NCBI RefSeq assembly: GCF_000470775.1
Contig: NC_022438.1
Coordinates: 2,622,419 to 2,686,418, forward strand
Reading direction: 5' to 3'
Length of the DNA: 64,000 bases
DNA from: Leifsonia xyli subsp. cynodontis DSM 46306
GTDB taxonomy: Bacteria; Actinomycetota; Actinomycetes; Actinomycetales; Microbacteriaceae
Below, piece after piece: positions 45,558 through 54,903 of the stretch. The translations under genes were made by a program, and so were the position numbers. Every line of letters starts with the position of its first letter. The first letter of the stretch is position 1. A model generated the notes under the pieces. The model saw only the letters and a list, made by a program, of their open reading frames with translations, ran no database searches and had not been told where the DNA came from.

Positions 45558-46931
45558 TCAGATCGGTGCCATGTCCGCGAAACGCGAGTACATGCCCTGG
45601 AATGCGACCGTAACCGTCTTCGTCGGTCCATTACGGTGCTTCGCCACGATCAGATCGGCTTCGCCCGCGCGCGGGTTGTCCTTCTCGTAGGCGGACTCGC
45701 GGTGGAGGAGCACCACGACATCGGCGTCCTGCTCGATCGAGCCAGACTCGCGCAGGTCGCTCAGAGCGGGAAGTTTGTCGGCACGCTGCTCGGGACCGCG
45801 ATTCAGCTGGGAGAGCGCGATGACCGGAACCTGGAGTTCCTTCGCGAGCAGCTTCAGCGCCCGCGAGAACTCGCTGACCTCCTGCTGGCGGCTCTCGACT
45901 CGCTTGCCGCTCGTCATCAACTGCAGGTAGTCGATGATCACCATCTTGAGCCCGACGCGCTGCTTCAGACGACGGCACTTGGCCCGGATTTCGACCAGGG
46001 TCATATTGGGGCTGTCGTCGATGTAGAGGGGTGCGTCGTTGATGCGCCCCCGAGTGGCCGCGATGGTGGTCCAGTCGCGGTTGTCCACCGTGCCCTTCCG
46101 CATGTGCTGCAGGGGGACGGTCGCCTCGGCGGAGAGCAAACGCATCGCGATCTCGCTGCGGCCCATCTCGAGCGAGAAGAAGATCGTGGGCAGATCGTGC
46201 TTGATGGCGGCCGCGCGAGCGAAGTCGAGCGCGAGCGTCGACTTTCCCAGCGCGGGCCGCGCGGCGACGATGATCATCTGACCCGGGTGCAAACCATTGG
46301 TCAGCTCATCGAGCTCGGTGAAGCCAGTGGGAACACCCGTCATCGAGCCGTCCTTGTGCTTCGCCGCCTCGATCTCGTCGATGGCGACGGTGACCGCCTC
46401 CGTCAGCGGGACGTAATCCTCCACCTCCTGCGTTCCGGTCACCGAGTAGATCTCAGCCTGGGCGTTGTTGACGAGGTCGAGCACCTCACCCTCGGCTTTG
46501 TAGCCCATCTGGGTGATGCGAGTGCCCGCCTCGACCAAGCGGCGCAGCAGCGCCTTTTCGGCCACGATGTTAGCGTAGTAGCCGGCGTTGGCCGCCGTCG
46601 GAACAAGACTGGTCAGCGTGTGCAGGTATTCGGCTCCGCCCGCACGCGACAGCTCACCCAGTTTGGTGAGTTCGTCGGTCACGGTGATGACATCGGTCGG
46701 CTCGCCATGCGAGTAGAGCGACAGGATGGCATCGTAGACGATCTCGTGCTTCGGGATGTAGAAGTCCGTGCCACGGACGACCTCGACGACATCGGCGACG
46801 GCGTCCTTGCTCAGCAGCATGCCGCCGAGAGCGCTCTGCTCCGCAAGGAGATCGTGGGGCGGAGTGCGTTCAGGGGTGCGGGCCTCGCCCTGTTCACGAT
46901 CGTCCGCGAGACCGATGTGGGCGATCGACAC
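45558..46931 (-). CDS. dnaB: replicative DNA helicase DnaB
   Basis: The 457-residue hexameric helicase unwinds DNA at the replication fork. The N-terminal DnaB domain (DLLAEQSALGGMLLSKDA) is followed by a linker and the RecA-like domain: Walker A AARPALGKSTLALDF near residue 230, FFSLEM, MVIIDYLQLM (Walker B) near 338, and SQLNRGPEQRADK with LSDLRESGSIEQDAD. No intein is present. The GTG start at 46929-46931 fits the N-terminal spacing. It lies downstream of the ribosomal operon but after a terminator and a 520-bp control region. Confidence 0.96.
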   Translation of the reverse strand: MSIAHIGLADDREQGEARTPERTPPHDLLAEQSALGGMLLSKDAVADVVEVVRGTDFYIPKHEIVYDAILSLYSHGEPTDVITVTDELTKLGELSRAGGAEYLHTLTSLVPTAANAGYYANIVAEKALLRRLVEAGTRITQMGYKAEGEVLDLVNNAQAEIYSVTGTQEVEDYVPLTEAVTVAIDEIEAAKHKDGSMTGVPTGFTELDELTNGLHPGQMIIVAARPALGKSTLALDFARAAAIKHDLPTIFFSLEMGRSEIAMRLLSAEATVPLQHMRKGTVDNRDWTTIAATRGRINDAPLYIDDSPNMTLVEIRAKCRRLKQRVGLKMVIIDYLQLMTSGKRVESRQQEVSEFSRALKLLAKELQVPVIALSQLNRGPEQRADKLPALSDLRESGSIEQDADVVVLLHRESAYEKDNPRAGEADLIVAKHRNGPTKTVTVAFQGMYSRFADMAPI

Positions 46932-47165
46932 GTTCTCTCCTCACTCGTTTCGGCGCGCCGGACAGGTACACACTCTCGCACTGCCTCTAGCGTGAGTCCC
47001 GGGCACCCCGATTGCGTTCTGACGCGCCGCACCGCACTTCTGGCGGGCTGACAAAACACGGAAGCACGCTCTCAACGGCAAGGTACGAACAACCACCGAC
47101 ACTCGGACGGGCTTCCCGATCAATGCCCGCCTTGAATGTCGATCCACTCTACGAACCCAGATCCG

Positions 47166-47381
47166 ACATCCACAACTTTGCCTGTGGATAACTTTGTGGA
47201 CAATCTGCGGGAAACGCCGCGACGCTTGTGTAAAGCTTGGGAATAGATCTGTGGATGGAGAGAAATTTTTGACGTGGAAATGTTCTTTAACCAGCTCTTT
47301 CTCTTTCCACATCCTGTGAGGAAAAACTTCTTCAGACACTGTGGCAAGAACCGAGATTTGGGCGTGTCGGACTGTGGATGA
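47166..47381. promoter_or_regulatory. cluster of DnaA-box-like sequences between rplI and dnaB
   Basis: TGTGGATAA (47183-47191, exact complement of TTATCCACA) and TGTGGACAA (47195-47203, complement of TTGTCCACA) are full DnaA-box matches 12 bases apart. TGTGGATGG (47250), TGTGGATGA (47373) and an inverted ACATCCACA (47166) are weaker. An AT-rich segment with runs of A/T lies at 47240-47330. This suggests DnaA binding upstream of dnaB. The rest of 46932-47454 holds no gene. Confidence 0.6.
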
Positions 47382-47403
47382 AGCTGGGAAAACTTCCCTG
47401 AAA

Positions 47404-47441
47404 AGAGTGTAGCGGCGGGCCTTCGCCCGCCGCTACACTCT
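47404..47441 (-). terminator. rho-independent terminator of the rpsF-ssb-rpsR-rplI operon
   Basis: A perfect 17-bp stem (47404-47420 with 47425-47441) and a four-base loop lie 13 bases past the rplI stop. On the minus strand it is followed by TTTT, the expected form for rplI transcription. Confidence 0.9.
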
Positions 47442-47454
47442 GCTTTCGCGACCG

Positions 47455-47907
47455 CTATTTGGCAGCGACCACCTGGAGGGTGATCACGGCCGAGAGGTCC
47501 TCGTGCAGGCGGACGGTGGCCTCGTGGTCGCCGACGGCCTTGATCGCGTTGGGGAGTTCGATCTTGCGCTTGTCGAGTTCGCCGATGCCAGCGGCCTTGA
47601 CGGCCTCGGCGACATCCGCGGTCTTCACCGATCCGAACAGACGACCTTCGCGGCCGGCCTTGACAACCAGCTTGACGCGGGTGGCCTCCAGCTTCGCCTT
47701 GAGGTCCTGAGCGGCCTCCAGCGAGTGTAGTTCGCGAGCGGCGCGAGCCGCCTTGATCTGCTCGACCTGCTTCTCGCCGCCGCGGGTCCACGAGATCGCG
47801 AAACCCTGCGGAACGAGATAGTTGCGAGCGTAGCCGTCTTTTACCTCGACGACGTCGCCGGCAGAGCCGAGGCCGGTGACCTCGTGTGTGAGAATAACCT
47901 TCGACAT
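47455..47907 (-). CDS. rplI: 50S ribosomal protein L9
   Basis: A 150-residue two-domain protein: N-terminal 23S-rRNA-binding domain with [18 protein letters not shown] and [13 protein letters not shown], a long connecting helix (residues 45-80), and the C-terminal domain beginning [16 protein letters not shown]. Length and motifs match the family. It is the last gene before the 47404-47441 terminator and follows rpsR by 11 bases. Confidence 0.97.
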   Translation of the reverse strand: MSKVILTHEVTGLGSAGDVVEVKDGYARNYLVPQGFAISWTRGGEKQVEQIKAARAARELHSLEAAQDLKAKLEATRVKLVVKAGREGRLFGSVKTADVAEAVKAAGIGELDKRKIELPNAIKAVGDHEATVRLHEDLSAVITLQVVAAK

Positions 47908-47918
47908 GTGTCTACTCC

Positions 47919-48182
47919 TTAACGGCCGGAGCCGGCGTAGGGAAGCAGAGCCATCTCGCGCGCGTTCTTGACGGCGCGCGCGATCAGGCGCTGCTCCTGG
48001 ACGGAGACACCGGTGATGCGGCGGGCGCGGATCTTGCCGCGCTCGGAGATGAACTTGCGCAGGGTCGCGACATCCTTGTAGTCAATGACGCCGACGCGGA
48101 CGGACTTCGCCGGAGCGGCGTTCTTCCCGTCTTTGCCCTTGCGGATCGGCTTGCGGCGGTCGCCGCTCGACTTTCCAGCCAT
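47919..48182 (-). CDS. rpsR: 30S ribosomal protein S18
   Basis: An 87-residue basic protein with the S18 core [32 protein letters not shown] and [11 protein letters not shown]. Start is ATG at 48180-48182 ([12 protein letters not shown]); an upstream in-frame start would add 15 residues within the intergenic leader. No CxxC zinc motif is visible, so it is the zinc-independent type. Between ssb and rplI in the usual order. Confidence 0.97.
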   Translation of the reverse strand: MAGKSSGDRRKPIRKGKDGKNAAPAKSVRVGVIDYKDVATLRKFISERGKIRARRITGVSVQEQRLIARAVKNAREMALLPYAGSGR

Positions 48183-48245
48183 GATTTCCTTTGCTTTCCG
48201 CCCGTCACGGCCGAGGCCGACGGGCATATGAGTGTTGGGGACCTG

Positions 48246-48758
48246 TTAGAACGGAGTCTCGTCGTTGTACGCGCCCGGGGTGTTCCAGACATCGGCGCCA
48301 GCGGACGGGTCCGCGGGAGCGGCTGCCGCCCACGGCTCTTCGACGGCAGGAGCTCCGCCACCGAATCCGCCAGGACCACCGGGGCCGCGCGACGATTGCG
48401 CACGGGTCACTTGAGCGGTGGCGTAGCGCAGCGACGGCCCGATCTCGTCGATCTCGAGCTCGATGGAGGTGCGCTTCTCGCCTTCCTTCGTCTCGTAGGA
48501 GCGCTGCTTGAGCCGGCCCTGGGCGATGACGCGTGAGCCCTTGGTCAGTGAGCCTGCGACATGCTCGGCGAAGTCTCGCCAGACGCTCGCGCGCAGGAAC
48601 AGCGCCTCACCGTCCTTCCACTCGTTCGCCTGACGGTCGAACGTGCGGGGAGTGGATGCGATGGTGAAGTTGGCGACGGCCAGCCCGTTCTGCGTGTAAC
48701 GCAGCTCAGGGTCCGACGTGAGGTTGCCCACCACGGTGATGACGGTCTCGCCGGCCAT
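48246..48758 (-). CDS. ssb: single-stranded DNA-binding protein
   Basis: A 170-residue SSB: OB fold at residues 1-110 ([20 protein letters not shown], then [28 protein letters not shown]), a Gly/Pro/Ala-rich linker ([11 protein letters not shown]), and the acidic tip NDETPF that recruits replication partners. It starts four bases after the rpsF stop; ribosomal genes flank it as in most bacteria. Confidence 0.96.
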   Translation of the reverse strand: MAGETVITVVGNLTSDPELRYTQNGLAVANFTIASTPRTFDRQANEWKDGEALFLRASVWRDFAEHVAGSLTKGSRVIAQGRLKQRSYETKEGEKRTSIELEIDEIGPSLRYATAQVTRAQSSRGPGGPGGFGGGAPAVEEPWAAAAPADPSAGADVWNTPGAYNDETPF

Positions 48759-48762
48759 GGGA

Positions 48763-49134
48763 CTAGGCGCCGGCCTTCTCGGCGGTGGCGGCCTTGCGGG
48801 CGGCCTTCTCGGCGGCGCGCTTCTGAGCGGCCGCGACCTGGGCGATCGCCTCTTCGGCGCGGAGGACCTTGGTACGCATGACGGCCTCGCTGAGCTTCAG
48901 CTGGCGGTCGAGCTCTTTCGTGGTGTCACCGGTGGCGGTGAGCTGCACGACGGCGTAGATGCCCTCGGACTTCTTGTTGATCTCGTAGGCCAGGCGGCGG
49001 CGACCCCAGATGTCGACGTTGTCGATCGTTCCACCGTCGTTCCGGACGACGTTGAGGAACTTGTCAAGGCTGGGAGCAACGGTGCGCTCGTCGATCTCGG
49101 GATCGAGGATGACCATCAGCTCATACTGATGCAT
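48763..49134 (-). CDS. rpsF: 30S ribosomal protein S6
   Basis: A 123-residue S6 with [16 protein letters not shown] at the start, [20 protein letters not shown] in the centre, and an Ala/Lys-rich C-terminal tail from residue 100. ATG at 49132-49134 has AAAGGAGG upstream (about 49146-49153). First gene of the rpsF-ssb-rpsR-rplI operon. Confidence 0.97.
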   Translation of the reverse strand: MHQYELMVILDPEIDERTVAPSLDKFLNVVRNDGGTIDNVDIWGRRRLAYEINKKSEGIYAVVQLTATGDTTKELDRQLKLSEAVMRTKVLRAEEAIAQVAAAQKRAAEKAARKAATAEKAGA

Positions 49135-49434
49135 GACTAACCCACCTCCTTTGGTCTTGGCGGCTGCAGACGGTCTGCAGCAGGAGGGTTGTACATCGTG
49201 TGCGCGAGCAGGAACCCGCCCGGGCAACTTACCAAGGGTAACGGATGCCCCGTCTCGACGCCAGCTCGCGGGGTGAGGGGCGGCCAGACCGGGTGGGTGG
49301 CCCTGACGGCGAGGGCGGGGGAGGAGAATACGGGTCGCAGTACACATGCATCAACCATCCCCGCTCACCCGAAGCAGTGGGCTCGACGACCCGAATCCGT
49401 GGAAAACTCGTCGATCGAACGCACCTGTGGAGGA
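49135..49434. other. intergenic region with the rpsF operon leader and CCA enzyme 3' end
   Basis: This 300-bp gap holds the rpsF ribosome binding site and presumably its promoter. CTGCAGACGGTCTGCAG at 49165-49181 is a near-perfect inverted repeat in the untranslated leader, a possible regulatory hairpin for S6/S18 autogenous control, which is known to act on rpsF leaders. No gene is visible. Confidence 0.45.
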
Positions 49435-50871
49435 TTACGCCTCCGCCGAACGCTCCGACCACCATGACAGCAGCCGGCGGGCGGCCTCTTCTTCGCCGAG
49501 AGAGCCCTGATCCAGCCGCAGATCCAGCAGGTACGTCATCGCCTGGCCGACTTCCCGCCCCGGCTTGATCCCCAGGAGCGCCATGACCTGCTGACCGTCC
49601 AGGTCCGGGCGGACGGCATCCAGCTCCTCCTGTTCTTTGAGCGAGGCGATGCGCTGCTCCAGATCGTCGTACGCGAAGCCGAGCCGGTCCGCTTTGCGAC
49701 GGTTCCTCGTCGTGACATCCGCCCGGGTGAGGATGTGCAGCCGCTCCAGCTCGGGACCCGCATCCCGCACGTAGCGGCGCACCGCGGAGTCGGTCCACGC
49801 TCCTTCTGTGTACCCTAAGAACCGCAGATGCAGCTCGATCAGGCGGGACACGGACTCGATCGTGGCCTTGTCGAAGCGAAGGGCCGTCAAACGCTTCTTC
49901 GCGAGTTTCGCCCCGACCACATCGTGGTGGTAGAAGCTGACCGCCCCACCCGGCTCGAACCGGCGCGTGGCCGGCTTCCCGATATCGTGCAGGAGGGCGG
50001 CGAGCCGCAGCGTCAGATCCGGCGCGTCGCCGGGATGCCGTTCCTTCTCGTACTCGATCGCCTGCTCCAGCACGGTGAGACTGTGCTGGTAGACGTCCTT
50101 GTGGTGGTGATGCTCGTCCACTTCCAGGCGCAATGCGGGCAGCTCGGGAAGAACGCGCTCGGCGAGACCGGTCGACACCAGCAGCTCGATTCCTGGACGC
50201 GGGCGGTCGGACATCAGCAGCTTGCCGAGTTCGTCCCGGATGCGTTCCGCGCTGACGATCTCGATGCGATCGGCCATCGCGGCCATCGCGGCCCGGGTCT
50301 GATCGTCCACCTCGAATCCGAGCTGGGCGGCGAACCGTGCTGCACGCAGCATCCGGAGCGGATCGTCCCCGAACGACACTTCGGGGCTCGACGGCGTCGT
50401 GAGGACGCGGGCAAGCAGGTGCTCGACCCCGCCGGAAGGGTCCACCAGCCGCACCTCCGGAACACGCAGAGCGAGCGCGTTCACCGTGAAGTCCCGCCGC
50501 AGGAGGTCGCCCTCCAGTGCATCGCCGAACTCGACGTCCGGTTTGCGGGTCGTCCCGTCATAGCTGTCGGAGCGATAAGTGGTGATCTCCACCGCCTTCT
50601 CGCCGAACACAGCGCCGATCGTGCCGTAGGCGCGGCCGATGTCCCAGACCGCGTCGGCGAGGGGGGAGAGGAGGCGGACGATCGCGTCCGGACGCGCGTC
50701 GGTCGTGAAGTCGAGATCGTGTACCTCCCGCCCGAGCAGGGCGTCCCTGACCGGGCCGCCGACCAGCGACAGTTCGTGTCCGGCCGCCGCGAAAGCCGCC
50801 GCCAGGCGGGCCACGGTCGGCGAAGCGGCGATGGCTGCGAGGCGGTCGAGAGATTCGGCGACGGACTGCAT
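49435..50871 (-). CDS. CCA tRNA nucleotidyltransferase
   Basis: A 478-residue class II nucleotidyltransferase that adds or repairs the 3' CCA of tRNA. The head domain has LVGGPVRDALLG near residue 36 and the metal-binding DLDFTTDA near 52, then LRRDFTVNALAL and DPLRMLRAARFAAQLGF. The C-terminal HD domain carries LRLAALLHDIGKP and HHHHKDVYQHS, and ends in a short basic region. ATG at 50869-50871. It corresponds to actinobacterial PcnA. Divergent from the DUF6049 gene. Confidence 0.93.
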   Translation of the reverse strand: MQSVAESLDRLAAIAASPTVARLAAAFAAAGHELSLVGGPVRDALLGREVHDLDFTTDARPDAIVRLLSPLADAVWDIGRAYGTIGAVFGEKAVEITTYRSDSYDGTTRKPDVEFGDALEGDLLRRDFTVNALALRVPEVRLVDPSGGVEHLLARVLTTPSSPEVSFGDDPLRMLRAARFAAQLGFEVDDQTRAAMAAMADRIEIVSAERIRDELGKLLMSDRPRPGIELLVSTGLAERVLPELPALRLEVDEHHHHKDVYQHSLTVLEQAIEYEKERHPGDAPDLTLRLAALLHDIGKPATRRFEPGGAVSFYHHDVVGAKLAKKRLTALRFDKATIESVSRLIELHLRFLGYTEGAWTDSAVRRYVRDAGPELERLHILTRADVTTRNRRKADRLGFAYDDLEQRIASLKEQEELDAVRPDLDGQQVMALLGIKPGREVGQAMTYLLDLRLDQGSLGEEEAARRLLSWWSERSAEA

Positions 50872-50936
50872 GATGCCCCAGTTTAATGGGCGCGCTCGGC
50901 GCGCTCTCCCAGGGGTCGGCCCCTAGAATCGTCGTC

Positions 50937-50972
50937 ATGGAGGCCGAACCGGGAGCGCGCGTCGACGCATGA
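50937..50972 (+). other. 11-codon open frame overlapping the DUF6049 start
   Basis: ATG at 50937 is followed by ten codons and TGA (50970-50972) that overlaps the ATG of the next gene as ATGA. In mycobacteria a NUDIX hydrolase (MutT4) occupies this position between PcnA and the DUF6049 gene. The tiny frame may be a translationally coupled leader or the scar of a deleted NUDIX gene. Chance is also possible. Confidence 0.3.
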
Positions 50973-53218
50973 GTGAATCCGGAACCACCCTCCGGGGTGT
51001 GCGATTCGCCGCCGTTCTCTTCAGTGCGGCGGTCGCCTTGTCGGCCCTCCCCGGCGGGGCCCCGGTGTCCGAGGCGAGCACCGTCTGGGGCTCCGCGACG
51101 AGCGGCGAGCGATCCGCCATGGGCAGGACAGCAACGACGGCTCGGCTCTCCGCCTCCCTTTCCGCCGGAACCGCGGGCCTTCTGGCGCCGGGCCAGGACC
51201 TCATCGCATCCGTCACCGTGACCAACTCCTCCGACACCGCGCTCACCTCCGGAACGGTCGGGTTCTGGCTGGACCCCGATGCGTTCACTTCGCGCAGGGG
51301 ACTGACAGCCTGGCTCTCCTCGATGGACGCGGTGAAGGACAGGGTCGACCTCGGCTCGGTCGCGCTGCCGGTGCTAGAGCCCGGCTCTTCGGCCGTTGTG
51401 CGCGTCCCGGTCGCCGCTGCGGCTGTGCCGTTCGCCTCACGACCGGTCTCCGGCGTCTTCGGTGTCGGCGCCGCGGTGAGCGCCGACCAGCAGACGGCCG
51501 AAGCCCGCTCGTCGCTCGTGTGGTCGGTGGGCGAGACGGCGACCAAGACGGATGTCGGCGTGGTGATGCCGATCGTGAGCCCCTCCAGCGGCACCGGCCT
51601 GATCTCCGCCGACGATCTCGCGACCTACACGGCTCCCAACGGCGTCCTCACCCGCGACCTCGACGGGATCACCGGCCACAGCACGGTCGCCGTCGGCATC
51701 GACCCGATGATCGTCGCATCCATCCGCGCCCTCGGGAACGCCGCGCCCGCGACTGCGACCGACTGGCTGGCACACCTGAGCGCTCTGCCCAACGACACCT
51801 TCTCAGTGGGTTATGGGGACGCGGATATGACCGGTCAGCTGCAAGCCGGCCTCGCCACGCCCCTCGCCCCGATCTCCCTCGGCTACGCCCTCGACGCGAA
51901 GAACTTCTCACCGGCCCCGACCACGATCGGCGAGCCCACCACCACCGCCACGCGCGTCCAGCCGACACCGACGATCTCACCGGCACAGACCCCGAGCCCC
52001 AGCCCGACACCCCTGCCGGCCCTCCCCACCCTGAACGAACTCGTCGCGTGGGACTACGACCTTCCCGGCGTCGCCTGGCCCGGCGACGGCACTCTCCGCT
52101 CCGACGATCTCGCACCGCTCGCCACCGCCGGGCTGAAAACGGTCATCGTCTCCGGCGACAACACGAACGCCGACGAACTGGACAGCACACCGAACGCCGT
52201 CGTCCACACCGCCAGCAGCACGCTCGCCGTCGGCGACCAGCGGATCTCCGACGCCCTCCGCCAAGCGGTCTCCGCGCCGAGCGACATCGCGTGGAACACC
52301 GCGATGTCAGCAGTGAACGCACAGCTCGCGCTCCTCAGCGCCGAGGACACGGCCCCCCGTAAGATCCTCGTCGCCCTCGACCGTTCGTGGCCGTCGAGCG
52401 GGACGCAGTTGCAACGCACCCTCGACGCTCTGCTGAGCTCAGCGTGGTCGACGCCGGCCACCTTCTCCAGCATCATCTCCGCCTCCGGTTCCACCGACAC
52501 CGTCTTGGTGGATGCGGCCGAGTCTCAGAGCCGCATCGACGCCATCCGAAGCCTGCTCACCGACGAGAAGGCGCTGACCGACTTCGCGACCGTCCTGGTC
52601 GACCCCGCGACGCTGAAGGGCAGGACCCGCGCGCAACTTCTCACTCTGCTGGCCGTGTCCTGGCAGAACCCTCGCACCGACTGGTCCGCGGCCGTGAAGA
52701 AAAGCCGCGAAGCCACCACCAAGACGCTCCACGCGATCCGCATCCTGCCCACCGAGAACATCAACCTGGTGAGCGCGCAGGGGTCCATCCCGTTCACAGT
52801 GAGCAACGAGCTGCCGGGCGAGGTCGCGACTGTCACGCTCAGGGCGTCTCCATCCAACGGCCGTCTCGAGATCGACGGACCCACCACCAAGTCCATCCCG
52901 AAGGATTCGCGGGGGACGATGCTCGTCCCGGTCAGGGCGAAGGTCGGAAACGGCCAAGTCGTGCTCTCCCTTCAGCTATACAGCCCGACAGGCGTCCCGA
53001 TCGGCGATCCCTCCGCGGTGAGCGTGGAGGTACACGCTGACTGGGAGGGGCTCGGCGCGCTCGTCTTCGGCGCGCTGCTGGTGCTTCTGTTCGGCTACGG
53101 AATCGTCCGTGGACTCCTGCGCCGCCGGGCCCAACGACGCGCAGAGGCGCAGCAAACGCCCGAGGACGACAAAGACGGCAACGGTGCTCCCGGCGACGGC
53201 GGGAGCACGGATGGCTAG
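50969..53218 (+). CDS. DUF6049-family membrane-anchored secreted protein
   Basis: A 749-residue extracytoplasmic protein: signal peptide (residues 9-36), beta-rich N-terminal domain (SVTVTNSSDTALTSGTVGFW), a Pro/Thr/Ser linker near residue 330 (PSPSPTPLPALP), a second globular part, an Ig-like end (IPFTVSNELPGEVATVTL), one C-terminal helix (ALVFGALLVLLFGYGIV) and a basic cytoplasmic tail. Position next to murJ equals mycobacterial Rv3909. Its exact function is unknown; the conserved link with MurJ suggests a cell-envelope role. The stop overlaps the murJ start by eight bases. Confidence 0.8.
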   Translation: MSESGTTLRGVRFAAVLFSAAVALSALPGGAPVSEASTVWGSATSGERSAMGRTATTARLSASLSAGTAGLLAPGQDLIASVTVTNSSDTALTSGTVGFWLDPDAFTSRRGLTAWLSSMDAVKDRVDLGSVALPVLEPGSSAVVRVPVAAAAVPFASRPVSGVFGVGAAVSADQQTAEARSSLVWSVGETATKTDVGVVMPIVSPSSGTGLISADDLATYTAPNGVLTRDLDGITGHSTVAVGIDPMIVASIRALGNAAPATATDWLAHLSALPNDTFSVGYGDADMTGQLQAGLATPLAPISLGYALDAKNFSPAPTTIGEPTTTATRVQPTPTISPAQTPSPSPTPLPALPTLNELVAWDYDLPGVAWPGDGTLRSDDLAPLATAGLKTVIVSGDNTNADELDSTPNAVVHTASSTLAVGDQRISDALRQAVSAPSDIAWNTAMSAVNAQLALLSAEDTAPRKILVALDRSWPSSGTQLQRTLDALLSSAWSTPATFSSIISASGSTDTVLVDAAESQSRIDAIRSLLTDEKALTDFATVLVDPATLKGRTRAQLLTLLAVSWQNPRTDWSAAVKKSREATTKTLHAIRILPTENINLVSAQGSIPFTVSNELPGEVATVTLRASPSNGRLEIDGPTTKSIPKDSRGTMLVPVRAKVGNGQVVLSLQLYSPTGVPIGDPSAVSVEVHADWEGLGALVFGALLVLLFGYGIVRGLLRRRAQRRAEAQQTPEDDKDGNGAPGDGGSTDG

Positions 53219-54818
53219 CATCGGCCGAGCCAGCGCCATGCTCGCGTCGGGGACATTCGTCTCGCGCGTCCTCGGCTTCGCGAAAGCCTGGCTGCTCGTT
53301 CAGGCGATCGGCGCCCTCAGCTTCGCGGGCGGGGCCTACGCGACGGCGACGCTGGTCCCCAACAGCATCTACGCGATCATCGCGCAGGGGGTTCTCAACG
53401 CCGTCCTGGTACCGCAGATCGTCCGGGCCTCCGGTGCGGCCGGCGGCGGACGCCAGTACATCAACAAGCTCGTCACGCTCGGAATGGTCGTCTTCGCTGC
53501 TGTGGCGCTGGTGGCGACCCTGCTCGCGCCGGTCCTCATCGGCCTGTTCGGTCTGCGCGGCGAACAGGCCGCGCTCGGCACGACTTTCGCGTACTGGTCG
53601 CTCCCGCAGATCTTCTTCCTCGGTCTGTACACACTGCTCGGCGAGGTGCTCAATGCCCGCAAGTCGTTCGGTCCCTTCACCTGGGCGCCGGTGATCAACA
53701 ACATCGTCGCGATCGGGATGCTGACCGCCTTCATCCTGGGATTCGGCTCCGATCCGCTCGGCGAGCGCTCGCACGAGTGGAGCTCGGGGATGGTCGCGCT
53801 GCTGGCCGGCGGGGCGACTCTGGGCATCGCTGTCCAGGCCGTCGTCCTGTTCTTCTTCTGGCGCCGGATCGGCCTGCGGTTCCGCCCCGATTTCCGCTGG
53901 CGAGGCGTCGAGCTCGGCAACGCCGGGAAAGCCGCCGGCTGGACACTCGGGATGCTCATGGCCACCCAGATCGCGGGGCTGATCGAGACCAACGTCGCCA
54001 ACTCCACCGGAGACGGCAAAGCGGGACTCTTCGCCATGAACAACGCGTGGCTCGTGTTCATGTTGCCGCACGGCATCATCGCGGTCTCGATCGTCACCGC
54101 GTATTACACGAGGATGGCGGAGCACGCGCACCGGGGCTCCGCCTCCGGGTTCCGCGCCGATTTCTCCAGCGCGGCCCGCTCGATCATGTTCCTGATCGTG
54201 CTCTCGTCCGCAGTCCTCATCGTGATCGCCTTCCCGGTCGCCCGTGTTTTCACACCCGAATACCCGGCGATGGGGCTCGTCCTCATCGCCTATCTGGTGG
54301 GACTGGTCCCTTTCTCTCTCGTCTTCATGGCGCAACGCGCGTTCTACTCGCTCGGCGACACCCGCACTCCGTTCCTGTTCACACTGGCGCAGACCGTGCT
54401 AATCGTCATCGGCGTTCTCGACTGTCTCGCGATCCCGGCCGGATACCGCGCAGCCGCGATCGCTGTCGTCGTGTCCACCGCCACGCTCGTCCAAGCCGTT
54501 CTGGCTTTCGCGCTGCTACGCCGACGCACCGGGGGAGTGGACGGGCGGCGCATCCTGAGCGGTCTGTGGCGGTTCCTCGCCGCAGGGCTGGCCGCCGTCG
54601 CTGGCGGGGCCGGATTCCTGGTCCTGCTGGGCGGGGTGGGTGAGGGTGCGTTCCCGGTGAGTAGTCCCCTCAGCGCGATCGTCGCCTCCGCCGTCGTCGG
54701 GATCGTCATGACGATCGTCTATGTCGGTTCCCTGGCGATCTTCCGCTCGGCAGAGCTGGAAGCCGGATTGGCGGCTCTCGTGGAGCGTGTTCTCAGACGC
54801 TCATCGACAAGGGGGTGA
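53211..54818 (+). CDS. murJ: lipid II flippase MurJ
   Basis: A 535-residue polytopic protein of the MOP/MATE superfamily with about 14 helices: SGTFVSRVLGFAKAWLLVQA at the start, IIAQGVLNAVLVPQIV, WAPVINNIVAIG, LPHGIIAVSIVTAYYTRMAE and FMAQRAFYSLGDTRTP. These are MurJ/MviN signatures; it should flip lipid II across the membrane for peptidoglycan synthesis. The C-terminal kinase-like domain of mycobacterial MviN is absent. ATG at 53211 overlaps the DUF6049 stop. Confidence 0.92.
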   Translation: MASIGRASAMLASGTFVSRVLGFAKAWLLVQAIGALSFAGGAYATATLVPNSIYAIIAQGVLNAVLVPQIVRASGAAGGGRQYINKLVTLGMVVFAAVALVATLLAPVLIGLFGLRGEQAALGTTFAYWSLPQIFFLGLYTLLGEVLNARKSFGPFTWAPVINNIVAIGMLTAFILGFGSDPLGERSHEWSSGMVALLAGGATLGIAVQAVVLFFFWRRIGLRFRPDFRWRGVELGNAGKAAGWTLGMLMATQIAGLIETNVANSTGDGKAGLFAMNNAWLVFMLPHGIIAVSIVTAYYTRMAEHAHRGSASGFRADFSSAARSIMFLIVLSSAVLIVIAFPVARVFTPEYPAMGLVLIAYLVGLVPFSLVFMAQRAFYSLGDTRTPFLFTLAQTVLIVIGVLDCLAIPAGYRAAAIAVVVSTATLVQAVLAFALLRRRTGGVDGRRILSGLWRFLAAGLAAVAGGAGFLVLLGGVGEGAFPVSSPLSAIVASAVVGIVMTIVYVGSLAIFRSAELEAGLAALVERVLRRSSTRG

Positions 54819-54903
54819 CACGGAATAGCATCCGCCTAGGATGTGTTCTACAAGTCGGTGCCGCCGGACCCGGGGGCGCCGCCGATCACCAAGGAGCTCC
54901 GAC

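Noticed and set aside
47060..47400. The rplI-dnaB gap as the replication origin
   Set aside because: The parS sites and the rpmH/rnpA cluster place dnaA and the usual oriC just beyond 64000; DnaA boxes alone do not define an origin.
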